A DNA stretch of 64,000 nucleotides, taken from Acridotheres tristis. Taxonomy: Eukaryota > Chordata > Aves > Passeriformes > Sturnidae. Where the stretch lies: the NCBI GenBank assembly GCA_037013685.1, contig CM072887.1:41467154-41531153 (forward strand), written 5' to 3'. The translations under genes and the position numbers were made by a program. The notes below the pieces were generated by a model. The model saw nothing but the letters and a program-made list of their open reading frames with translations, did no database searches and had not been told where the DNA came from. Positions 23,601 through 34,047 of the stretch are shown here, one piece after another. Within the stretch, counting starts at the first letter, position 1. Each line of letters begins with the position of its first letter.

Positions 23601-26600
23601 AATGAATAATTTACTGATGTGGAAATTTGGGGTTTGTGTATGTGTTTTGTTTTGGTTTTTAATTTAATCAAAAAATGTGCCTATTTCATTTCTGATTTCA
23701 TAACAAAGCCCTGTGGCCTCAGGGCTTGCCTGTCATGTGTTGTGATAATGGCTGGTTTATTCCTGAAAAAGTACTTGGCTGCCCCAGCCTTTCCTCACAG
23801 GAGTGACTGAGCAGAAATTTCTGAAAACAGGGAGCACCAGAGATGACTCTAAGCAAAACCCTCAAGCCTGAAATTCCCCGCTGTTTTGGAAAGATTGGCT
23901 AAGGCATCTTGACCATTGAGGCTTGGTCATCCAAGCTAAAAATAAACACTCTCATCTACCAGGAATCTACGGAACCATTTTTAACTCACTCCAGTGAAAA
24001 TTAAGCAACTTGATGTTTGGGTGTTGCCAGGGAGGCTCTGTGAAGCTCTCCCAGCCCAGGCTAACACAGCTTGCCATGGCACCACTGGCATCACTGCTGT
24101 TGCAGTGTGATTTGCCACTCCGTGATCCAGCCTGTGGGGAAGCAATGCTCTGCTAATTGCTGTAATCAACTGTTATTATAAAAAAATAAAATTGTCTTTT
24201 GGGCAGGCTATGTGTCCCACCTTGCCCACATTCCAGGAGCCCATGTCAGCCCCAGCAATGCTGGGCTCCAGCTGCCCACAGCCCTGCTCTGCCTGGCCAG
24301 GGGCACTGGGAGGTGGCCCATGCCCATGGCTGGGGTGCCCTGGTGTGTCTGGCTGGCCTGCTCCTGTCCATGCCCTCTGTGCCAAGCTCTCTCCTAATGG
24401 ACACCCATGGGGAGCTTCCCTGGCTTCACAACATCCTCAGAGCCCTAAGAGGAAAACACCCCTCCTCTGAGCATCTCCTCGGTACATGGGTGTGCCACTG
24501 ACAGCCTTATTTCACTGACTGAGGAGGTTTTATTCCCTTCAACAAGGGTGACAAGTTTGTTCTAGCCCGTGGGTAATTGGGCGTTAACAGGGGGTGTGAC
24601 CAAAATTGACAGACTGGCACTTGGAGCTAGAATTAACTACTTCAGAAAGTCAAGGTTCAGTTGAGAAAAATGAAAGTACTGAGGAGAAAAATGAAAATAC
24701 TGACCTGCAGTGTAAAATTATTCAACATCAAATGATTAAAAACCAGCAAGCAATAGCGTAACTAAATAACAGAAGTAATTGAATGTTAATAATCAGTCTG
24801 ATTATGATTTATATCCTCTGTAGTCTTCTGAACAGAATGTTATTCTTTTTACTCATGATTCTTTGTGTCTGAATATTTTGAACTCCAGAAGATGTGAAAA
24901 GACCTCAAATGCTGGATCAGAGGTGAGGTAAAAGCCACGTGTAGAAGTATTCTCTTCTCTCTGGTGTATAACAAGTGGAAAAACAAGGAGAGAGACTTCA
25001 AGAAGTAGTAACTGAGAGGCATGAAATGCAGGAAGTTGCTTATGGTAATGAAAGATATCAAGGAAAAAAAGATCATTAAAATCAAAACAGTTTGCTCCTA
25101 CGGAAAGAAGAGAGCCTCTGGTGATGGGATATGTTATTAGGTGGGATGAGGAAATCATCAGTGACGGGAGAAGACAGATGTGTTGGATAAACATTTCTGT
25201 TTTGCAGTTGGAAACAAATCAGTTATATCCTTGTTTTAAATGAGAAAATAGTTTCCATTAGTAAGCAGAGCCACTGTTGAAAAACTTTTAAGAGAGAAAA
25301 GAAAATTTATATTCTTACCTTCAGGGAAAGTACAGGCCAGGACTGTAAAGGACCTAGCTGCAGGGGTCACAAGGCCCATCAGTATCAATGCTGAGCAATT
25401 TCCATTACCTGGAAGTCCCCTGGAAAATAGGACAAAGGCCACTTTTATGCCAGTAGCCTTGAAAAGAGGAATGGATGAGTTGTGTTTCTTGGTGCTGCTT
25501 AGCCTGACATTTGGCTGGAGTGAAAGAATGGAATAGCTGATATGTGATTCAGGTGATAAGAACAGAGGAAGCAGGGGAGTATAATTCATACCTCTTAACA
25601 TGTGGGAATGCAAACAGAAAAGTGTATACTTCTAGTGTCCAAGTTTTAAAATTAATGTTTTAAAATTGGAGTGTGGAGAAAGCAGCTTGAAAATATTTCT
25701 AGGCTGGAGGAAATGCCTTGCAGGAAGAAAACTCGGAGGTTAGCTTGTCAGAAAAGAGATGGAATAGTGCCTGAATTAAAATTTATAAGTAAATTTACAG
25801 GGCTAAAATGGCAGACCCTAAAGGCTTACTTATCCTGGCAGTGCAAGACTAAATGAGAAAGAGTGGCTGGGAATTAAAGCCAGAGCAATGCACCTGACAG
25901 AAGGCTCACATTTTTAACAGAGAGGATGGCTGACGAATGTGATGAATTCTCCGTGTTTTGATGGCTCCAGATCAAGGCTGAACTGTCTTTTAAATACGCA
26001 AGCTCTTGGGTTCGGTGCAGGGAAAAGTGGCTAAAATTCAATGACCTGTGATAGATACCCAAGGTGCCAGACCACTCTGTCTGATAGTCCCTTCTGGCCT
26101 TAATTTGTAGGCCATGCAAACCTGAGAGATAAATCTGGTCTTGTACAGGTTCTCTAGATAAATACATTTATATTTTTTATTTCCTGTGAAAATAAAGGCA
26201 GTGCTCCCAGCTGGCTGGGTGAGCCCCTGGAGGCAGGCAGGCATGTGTGCCCCTCACTCAGTGTCACCCATCACACACACAGCCCAAGTGTGGGGGGTCG
26301 AGCTCTTGCAGGCACAGAGGGCCTGACTCTGCATATAAGCTGCCCTAAGCTGGCTCCAGGGAGTAATTCATGGATAAAATACTGAATCCACCCCATAATC
26401 CCTGTGAGTCTCCTGGGAAGGAAGGGCAGCTAGGGACAGGTCTCAGTTTGATTAAGCTGTCATTGCAGACCCTTTCGCCCTCAAGTAACTCCTTATTCAG
26501 TGCAACCTCTTGTCTGGGTAAGAAATGTTTTAAAGGCACCCTTCCAGTTGCACTGCAGCATAAGAATCTGCCCCAATATCAAGACCAAAGCATCTCAAAC

Positions 26601-28161
26601 ACTTTGATTCCTTTGGACATCTATTAGACAGTAAAAAAAAGGGAAGTAGAAGGAACAATGAGTCCCGTGCATGCATCCAGTAGCAGGCAGGGGGAGAGCA
26701 GATGATGGTGCAGGACAGTGCAGTCCCAGTGGGCCACATTCTGACTCATTTTGTGGTCTGGAGGAAGCTGCAAAAGGCACAGTATGTCAATGCAGCCCTC
26801 TGGATATCTCAGTCACTCCGGAATGCAGGTAGAGTAATGATCACTCATATAGTGTGTTGTCAAGGTTTGTCTGCTCCCGCTTGAGATACTAAAAAGAAAT
26901 GCTTTACCGGCTTTTTGAGACATTCAAAAAAGAAAAAAATTCACTGCAAACTTGTATGTTGTCAGTTGCACAGCTCTGTGAAATATTTTGCATGGTAAAA
27001 AGCGCCTGAGAGGGAAGATTATGTGAAATGGATATGTGAGCAGAGGTGACAAATCCCTTCAATCGACAGTTGGTAAAAGAGGTTAACTGCAAAAAGAATT
27101 GATGTATGTTAAGCAAAGTGCTCCCATCCTTAGCATTTTGCTGTTGCTACTGCAGTTAAAATACTACAATTTTTTTCCATTGTAATCCCATGCTCTGTGT
27201 TTTGCACACATTTGAGACATTTTCCTCAGCCTGAATTATTTGCCTTTTTGAATTAGTATCACTTTACAAACCACATTCAGAGGATCTTATGGATACAGTG
27301 TTACAAATACTGTTTATTACCATTCTGCTGTGCTAGATACTGTACGAAAACATATTGAACTAGTAGAAATATTCCTATAGAATTCAAGGAGTATTCACTT
27401 TCTCAGTCATATTCCAACTACAATGCTAGAGGCAAGATGCAGATTTTATGGAGAGAGGTAATCTTCTCACAGCCTATTTTTCTTAAGCATCCCCCAGCTC
27501 TACTCTGTTTTTCACTTCTTGCAGCCATTTGCACCTGGCTGAAGAGAAAGTGAAATAAGTGTAAAATGCCACCCACTTTGCATGGGTGGAAATTACTGCA
27601 TATAATGGGGAAGGCAGTGAAGGAATCAGGCTACAGGGAGGGAGGTATCACCCGTGTATAGTTAACCTGAAGACCTTCACACCGAGATGTGCAGATGTGA
27701 AAGTGCTAGCAAAGGCTTCTGGAGAAACAGCTGTTGAGACTGCAGGACTCAATCCGTGCTCATGCAATTATGACCTGTCTCATTTCACCTCTGTGGTGCT
27801 AATTCTTTACTGGTTTAATGAATTCTCAGCCTGCAGTGGATAACTATGATTTTATTATAATTTAGTGGTCACTGGTTTTTTCGCAGCAGTTTTGATTCTG
27901 AGCATGAAAATTGTGTTTGAGGTACACTTTCAAGTTCTGCATCCTGGAAAGTTCCTCAGCCTTGATTCAAAGATGCAAATTGACCTACTTGCTTGCTAGT
28001 AACATAATCAGTGATTCTTGCTCTTCAGCACAAATTATTTTACTTCACATTGTGATGTTTGCAGTTTTCCAGATTCAAGCAATCAGATTTTGTTAGGCTT
28101 TTATTGGCTTCATGTAAGAATTATCCCCACTTCAGTCTGAGGTGTTATTGTAGCTTAAACC
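23601..28161. other. Single-copy non-coding DNA
   Basis: A GC-richer patch at 24190-24500 gives three overlapping plus-strand frames and one minus-strand frame, a sign of composition rather than coding. Frames of 97-125 codons elsewhere have no recognised domain. A tandem duplication lies at 24663-24704. The block 24510-24620 contains GGGTAATTGGGCGTTAACAG and GGGGTGTGACC, which look like factor-binding words but cannot be tested here. No transposon is recognised before the LTR at 28162. Confidence 0.55.
24663..24704. repeat. 21-bp tandem duplication
   Basis: GAGAAAAATGAAAGTACTGAG is followed immediately by a second copy differing at two positions. It is seen directly and is a typical local slippage or microduplication event. 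Confidence 0.85.
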
Positions 28162-28189
28162 CGTTGTGAATAAATTCACAAGTTAGCCC

Positions 28190-28297
28190 AGTTTCACCAA
28201 AAAGTTATTGTCCGTCAGTTGATAAATTGTTAATTGAGTTAATTGAAGTTCCACCAAAAAGTTATTGTTTGTTGATAAATTGTTAATTGAGTTAATG
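28190..28297 (+). repeat. Imperfect tandem duplication in the LTR upstream region
   Basis: A unit of about 57 bp beginning AGTTTCACCAAAAAGTTATTG is followed by a shorter second unit (from 28247) beginning AGTTCCACCAAAAAGTTATTG. Both contain GATAAATTGTTAATTGAGTT. The second lacks a few bases around TCCGTCAG. Direct repeats in U3 are common in retroviral enhancers. Each unit carries TTAAT and ATTGA words that could bind AT-rich-site factors. Confidence 0.85.
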
Positions 28298-28477
28298 TTG
28301 TGCCCCAGTTCAGCTGTAATGTTGATTCCCCTATCCCTGGGTCGTGTATCTCCCTTCTGCTCATCGGGTATTGCTGCTACTGTTTCGGCATGGCACCAGG
28401 GGAGGTGACATCATAGGACTTCTATGCAAAGTGCAAAACTAAGGGATTATGGGTACCATTCAGGTAAATAAATCCCC

Positions 28478-28484
28478 TATAAAA
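28478..28484 (+). promoter_or_regulatory. TATA box of the LTR
   Basis: TATAAAA lies about 290 bp upstream of the first poly(A) signal, where an LTR promoter belongs. Transcription would start at about 28505-28515. Current activity is unknown. Confidence 0.65.
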
Positions 28485-28768
28485 CGAGCCAGCTGAAGTT
28501 CCAACGAGCCAAGATGGTTTATCTATATTGGGAACTGTCTCCTGGAACTGCACGCATGACACCCAGGATCCTCACCATGATAACAACAGTGACCGGTCGG
28601 AAATGGGACCCTAGACAGCAAACCAAAGCTTGTTTTCCTAGGGGACTCCTGTGAGGCTGGAAGCTCCAGCTCTGCCCTTCGTGGACAAAGCTGCATTGCA
28701 CCTCCTCCTCGGCGTCGTCATCTAGGAGCAGCGGTGGTGTGTGTGCACCCCACGAGCACCCTCCCAGA

Positions 28769-28792
28769 AATAAAGAGCTGGTTCTTAATAAA
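28769..28792 (+). terminator. Pair of LTR poly(A) signals
   Basis: AATAAA occurs at 28769-28774 and again at 28787-28792, ahead of a GT-containing stretch (GGAGCTGGTCTCCTGG). This fits the R/U5 part of an LTR. Confidence 0.65.
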
Positions 28793-28834
28793 AGCGTTTC
28801 AAAGGGAGCTGGTCTCCTGGCCCTATTTACTTCA

Positions 28835-31541
28835 AAACCTACTGTAATTCAGTAGTAAATCATGTCTGTGGAGCAAGAAAGGATGTGTCTATCACACTAA
28901 TATTGTTTTTTTCTGTCAGTCATATGCCACGTTAATGGTCCCTTCACATGTTGTTTAGATATGGGCATTTTTTTTTTTTTACAACATAACACTGCTAATG
29001 CTAGAGGGAAGAATAAGACAGTGCACCCATTTTATAACTTGTTTAATTCCTCATTGAAGAGCTTGACATAATTGAGAATGACTGCAGGTCTGTTGTTATA
29101 ATTAGAATTTGCTCTCTAGCCCTAGGCTTTTCCCCTTCAGGGGGGTTGATTGGAGTCCTGGGAGGCCTCACTTCTCAGCATGCTATTTCCTGAAGCCTCT
29201 TTCATCCCTGCTGCTAAGTGTACACCGAGTGACTTGGAGGGTAAAGCATGAAGCTTTGCAGGGTCTGCAGAAGCAGAGCAAATAAGTGATTTGTGCCCAG
29301 GTAGTGATAGACCAAACCAAGCTTCCTGTAGGCAGTGGAGCTGCCAGCTACCACAAAGTGGCATATCATCTTCTGCTGTACATTGTGGCAAACCTCTGGG
29401 CAAATATGATGTTAACAAGAGAGGGAGACAAGGAAAACAGAAGATATTACAAGGAGGACACAGATTTCAGATGTCTGCAGGGAGAGTTTCTGTATGCAGA
29501 GAATTTCTCAGACTCATTTTTTTAGGGTTGGCCAGAGCAAATCCATTGGGTCAAAGTGCTGCCAGAATTACCATCAGCATGTCATCGTCAGCTGCACCTG
29601 GACTCTGGGAGAGGAGAGGGGGGAGAAGGCTGGACTGCAGGCTGATACCATCTCTTGAGCACATCAGCAGGAGCATTGCTGCTGCAAGTCACCCAGTTAG
29701 CCACCTCTTATAGGAACAGGGCTTTTTGCACTACACTTGAACTTGAGAAACCATCTTTTAATAGAGTTTTGTTTTGGGCTGGGAGACATTGAGGCGAATT
29801 CTCAGCTGCTGCAAATTAGCACCGCTGCATGGTCTTCTGTTACACCAGCTGTGGGCTAGGCCCTTGTCAGACTTTATTTACAGAAATGGGCATGCTCTTT
29901 GAGAGCAGTCACATTGCTGGGATAGGCAGCAGAGTGACAAAAGAGGTGCCAGTCAGTGTGTTATGGCCTCTCTTCTCTGCTGAAGTACACACAGGTGATG
30001 CAGGTGTCCATCAGCCATCTCTGAATCATCAATCGATCACAGCATGCAGCTACCTCTGCATGCCCCTTTGTCCCAGGGACATCAGTGAGTCCCAATGTTG
30101 TTACCTGTGCTTGCAGCTAGCCCCCCACAGTGTGGCATGCATGCCTAGGTGCTTGCAACACAGGCTTATGCACAGGTATGTCCAGATTCCTGTACCCAGT
30201 CAGCCTGGATCTGGAAAGCCTTTCTGCTCCACAGAAGTATAGTTCCTCTGAAATTAGAGAGGAGAAGCAATTACACTGGGCTCTCCAGGATCTCTCCATC
30301 CAACCCAAAACTTCTTCAAGGCTCTTCAAAATATTTTGTGGCTGAATACATCACCCTTTCTCTGCTTCTTTCCTTTCCCTCTTGCACAAACACAGGCATA
30401 ACTTCTTGGCAACTATAAAAATCCTTCCACCCAGCCACAGGAAGGCTAGACTCTGTGGAGTTGGAATGTGCCTTATTGATCTGTCAAGGCATTATATCTG
30501 GCCATTAGATTCACATGTACTCTTCTGAGATTAGCTAAATTACTCTGTTAATAGGCAATTTCACAGACCCAGGTGTCCAAAAATAGCAGGAAAAGTTCAG
30601 AAAACAGAGTTTAGCTAACTGATCTGTGACTGCTGAGAGCTTGTAAAGCTTTTAAAATGGGCTATGAGTGAAAGCAATTGGTTGGAGCTGAGGCAGCCCT
30701 GGTGTCTCAGGATATAATCCTTACACCTCTTTACAGTTGATTATGTGTCACTCACTGCAGTAACCTGGTACTTGCTTGGCCTTTGTTCTTTGACCAAAGG
30801 CAGGGGGTAAGTCCATCACCAACTGTCCTCTACTTCCATGTGAAATTGCTGGATAAAGATGCATGAGGGCTGAGCAAAATAACTTCACTTCCTGTGGTGA
30901 AGCCTGCAGGCTGAATTTCAGGGAATGACTGACATTTCCAGCAGCTCTCTGGGATCTCTGGGGATCCCTGGAAGCAGGAGCGTGCTGAGCCATATGCTCC
31001 TCCAGGAAGCAGCCCAGGTCACGGTCTGTTAAAGAGAGAACCATTGTCCATTGTGATTACCCTTGCTCTCAGCTGCACTTGGGAAACTGGCAGGAGTGAA
31101 AATGTCAACCATGAGTGCTGATGGGGAAACAGATGCCTCTTACCATTTAAATATAAGTTCACGGTCCCGATGGGAGAACAATACATGAATCTCTTGGCAA
31201 CCCTTGCATCCAGAGATGGACCTTGAACTAGGATCTGAGCAGGACCTTCTGAGGAGGGCGAGGAGCAGCAGAAAGCCCAGCCAGTCTCAGGGTTAGGCAC
31301 TCTGTGAACTCCCCCAGGCCAGGGTGACTGACTGTATGGTGTTGGCAAGCTGTGCCTGTGCAACAGTGGAAAGGTGTGCCCACAGCTCACGCAGCCATGT
31401 GGAGGCTGTGTGTGAACTACCTGGGAGTCACAGCAAGGCAGAGCTCAGTGATAGCCAAGCACCAATGAGCTTCTGTGTGAGTTTTGCAGCTGGCTTGGAG
31501 CCATATTGCCAGGTATAGGAGTGCCTGAGCTAATTTCACTC
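28835..31541. other. Single-copy non-coding DNA
   Basis: A run of T lies at about 28968-28980. The 137-140-codon frames at 29291-29713 and 29829-30242 plus have no recognised domain and are overlapped by frames on both strands. No exon boundary is convincing and no interspersed repeat is recognised. Confidence 0.55.
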
Positions 31542-31880
31542 TGATGCTGTTTGGATTTTGTCTTTTATTTTCCCTTTTATATGTTCTCTGTATTCTTCAC
31601 ACATATGTAACTCTGTCACCTATTGTGTTAGTGACTAGTTTTCCCAGTACTTTTCCATGGTCTTTCCTTAAGCAGAAAGACAACAAATTCCAGAGCTCCA
31701 CGTCCCGGGGGGTACAAGGCTCCAGTGCTATCTTGGTTCCACCTGGGAACCAAGGTCGAGAACAACTCTTTGAGATGCATTCTCATGGACAAAGTACAGC
31801 TGGTGCAGAAGGGGGGCTCCAGAGGAGGGGCTTGACCTGGGGGGGAATTGCATCACCACTTGTCCTCCTAATTGGTACTT

Positions 31881-31888
31881 TATAAATT
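31881..31888 (+). promoter_or_regulatory. TATA-like box of the second LTR
   Basis: TATAAATT lies about 100 bp upstream of the LTR's AATAAA, a compact spacing seen in LTRs with a short R region. Activity cannot be judged. Confidence 0.4.
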
Positions 31889-31981
31889 ATGCTAATTTCC
31901 TAAAATCTATGAAAATGTACTCATCCCTGGGGGGATGGGATTTTGTGGACATCTTTCCATAGTTGCCTCTAAAGGCCTTCA

Positions 31982-31987
31982 AATAAA
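31982..31987 (+). terminator. Poly(A) signal of the second LTR
   Basis: AATAAA is followed by GATCCCTTTTATATTACC. Its position about 70 bp before the proposed right end fits a U5 of usual size. Confidence 0.5.
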
Positions 31988-32057
31988 GATCCCTTTTATA
32001 TTACCTCCTTACTAAAATTATCTCAAGTTTCATTTCCAGGTTGGGAAAAAGGCAACA

Positions 32058-34003
32058 ACTCCAGCTGAGGATGCATGTACAAAATACAGTGATGCCTTTC
32101 AGACACACCCCACTACATGGCTGGGTGCTGTAGTGTCCTTGCTGCTAATTTCTCCTCCGGGGTCAAATAGGAGGCAAACGCCCCTGATTATGATACAGAT
32201 TCACAGATCCAAAGAATTTGTCAAGCCTGAACTGAAGTCCAGGGTCGTATAGCTCCATCTGCCCTTTTATTCTCCAGGGAATCAGTTTGCCTCTAACTCA
32301 TTGACTCTGAAAAGCTTCCAAAACATATTTCTTGGCAATGCTTGGATCTTCCCAGAAGAAGGCCATTATCTTTTCATAAGAATAAAGGGAGGCACAAAAC
32401 TCCCTAATTCCTTGGCAAATAAACAGGCCTCGGTCAGACATAGACTCTTTCTAAGGCCAGAAAGAAAGGCAAAAAAAAGCTGATAAAGATTTTTTTCCCC
32501 CAACCTACAGGACAATTTGTCCCCCAGGTCTCCTTTCCTCATCAGTAGAAGCCCAGAATAGTGGCTAAACCAAAGGAGAAGGTTGTCTTAGTGGCAGGAT
32601 GGTCTTTACATCGTCCTGTCTTGTGCATCTTGTTCATGCTCCTGGGATCAAGCTGACCTTTGCAATTGCCTCTTTAGGTCAAGTGGGGAGGTACCACTGG
32701 ACACTGGGTTTTTCCCTTTACTCTTTGTAATGTGAGGCCTGGCCAATTTTCAAAGCTCATCTGGGAGTTTTACAGCAGGCACTGAGGACACTGGGGCTGC
32801 CTGTGATTGCTACTGCTCTCTTCCTGTGGCACACAAAAGCTGTGGCTTTTGTTCTCTGCTGTTGGTCTCAAGCTTATTACAGAGCCCTGGGGAGCATTTT
32901 GTGGCCACAGGCTGTGGGGTGGGTGCTCTGGAAACCAGTCAGGACTAACCACCTTCCTGTGGTTGTGGTAGACTGAGCTTATCCTGGGACCTTTCTAATT
33001 CCAACTTTGCTGTCTGGCATGGCTCTTGGTATAATGCAGACCACAGCATTTCAGCCAGTAATTCCCTGCAGAAGGAAATACTCTTTGCTCTAGCAACAAT
33101 CCTAGAGAGCATAAGGACTGGCACCATGTATTTTTATGTCTTCCCTTATTCATTACAAAGATGAGAAGTGCAGGGTGATGGAGATCAGCCTTTTTCTCAC
33201 TGCCTATAGGAAAACAAGGTAGAAGCAAAGCCCTCTTGGGCAAGGGGAGAGGGCTGCCCTGTGCCAAGGATTGCAAGGGATTGGTGGGGCTGTTCAGTAC
33301 ATCTGATCCCAAATGTTGTAGGTGGGATCCTGGACAGGATATTTATGCCATCATTGCATGCATGTCTTCTAGGAATTTGGGCCAGATGCTGATGCCCAGT
33401 TTTCCTTCCTGCTGGGAGCTCTGTAGATTCCCTCATCTGCATTGAGGCACAGGAGCCTGTGTTAGGTGTTGCATATTTTGCACCCACCAGTTCATCTGTG
33501 CTTGCTCCTGCTTCCTCATTTCTAGCCTTCCCCAGGAACAGAAGATTTAGAAAGAGGGACATGTGAATCTCTGCCAAGCAGAGATCCAGCAAGTGCTATT
33601 AAATACCCACCCTAGCCTTCCTTCCTCCTCTGCTCTTCATTTCCTGCTCACTGTGAAGACGAGGAGGTTATGCAGGCTGCCATCCCACACAATTCATCCC
33701 TGCAATCCTCTCTCATATACTGACAGGGTCTGACATCCACCTGCTGAGGGCTTTCCCCTGTGGCAGCAGAGGTGTAGAGGAGCAGCACATCGGGTGCTCA
33801 GACAGGAACTGTGTGAACAACAATAAAATGCAGGGGAAGTCAGAATTAGGCGTCTGCAGCTCTGATTTTAACACTCCCTAGAAGGTGTGGCTACATTGGC
33901 TGGAACCTGCTGACTGAATGAGAGGATAGGAAGATTTGCCCACTGTTATGTGAACAGAGAATTGAGAGAAAGAATAGACAAGGAAGAGAAAAGCTGCATA
34001 CTT
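32058..34003. other. Single-copy non-coding DNA
   Basis: No gene or repeat is confidently recognised. A segment near 32190-32280 (CAGATTCACAGATCCAAAG and following) vaguely recalls a CR1 3' end on the minus strand but lacks the ordered blocks, so it is not called. Frames of 105 and 131 codons at 32995-33592 minus overlap each other and a plus-strand frame. Confidence 0.5.
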
Positions 34004-34047
34004 CTTTTTTTTTTTTTTTTTGGTTTGTTTGTTTGTTTGTTTGTTTT
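34004..34047. repeat. T18 tract followed by (GTTT)n
   Basis: A run of T at 34004-34021 is followed by G and about six GTTT units to 34047. On the minus strand this reads (AAAC)n followed by poly(A), the look of a decayed A-rich retroposon tail. No retrocopy is identified on the right side, so a simple microsatellite is equally possible. Confidence 0.85.

Larger units (their letters stand above)
28162..28834 (+). mobile_element. Solo LTR of an endogenous retrovirus
   Basis: The block has the order expected of an LTR: an upstream region with duplicated motifs (28190-28297), a TATA box (TATAAAA, 28478-28484), a transcribed part with clustered CpGs, two AATAAA signals (28769-28774 and 28787-28792) and a short tail ending in TTCA at 28834. 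AAACC occurs directly before 28162 (28157-28161) and directly after 28834 (28835-28839), a plausible 5-bp target duplication. The left end then reads CG where TG is standard, which one transition would explain. No gag, pol or env text follows, so the provirus has been lost by LTR-LTR recombination. Family is not assigned, and the left boundary is less sure than the right. Confidence 0.72.
31542..32057 (+). mobile_element. Probable solo LTR
   Basis: The segment starts TGATGCTGTTTGG and ends AAAGGCAACA, so it has TG...CA ends. ACTC precedes it (31538-31541) and follows it (32058-32061), a candidate 4-bp target duplication. Inside are a TATA-like TATAAATT (31881-31888) and AATAAA (31982-31987) about 100 bp later, followed by ATTACCTCCTTACTAAAATT. 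Length (516 bp) and order fit an LTR. The text from GGGGCTTGACCTGG to the end resembles avian ERV LTRs I have seen, but no family name is claimed. No internal retroviral region is adjacent. A 113-codon frame at 31544-31885 runs through it and is not a gene. Confidence 0.6.

Noticed and set aside
24192..24501. Three plus-strand frames and one minus-strand frame in one 300-bp GC-rich patch
   Set aside because: All registers are open at once because stops are rare in GC-rich text. No splice context or domain is seen.
31544..31885. 113-codon plus frame with a hydrophobic start
   Set aside because: It lies wholly inside the proposed LTR upstream region and has no viral protein resemblance. The frame is incidental.
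32190..32280. Possible third CR1 3' end on the minus strand
   Set aside because: Only a vague CAGATTCACAGATCC resemblance was found. The ordered downstream CR1 blocks seen at 15.0 and 22.9 kb are absent.
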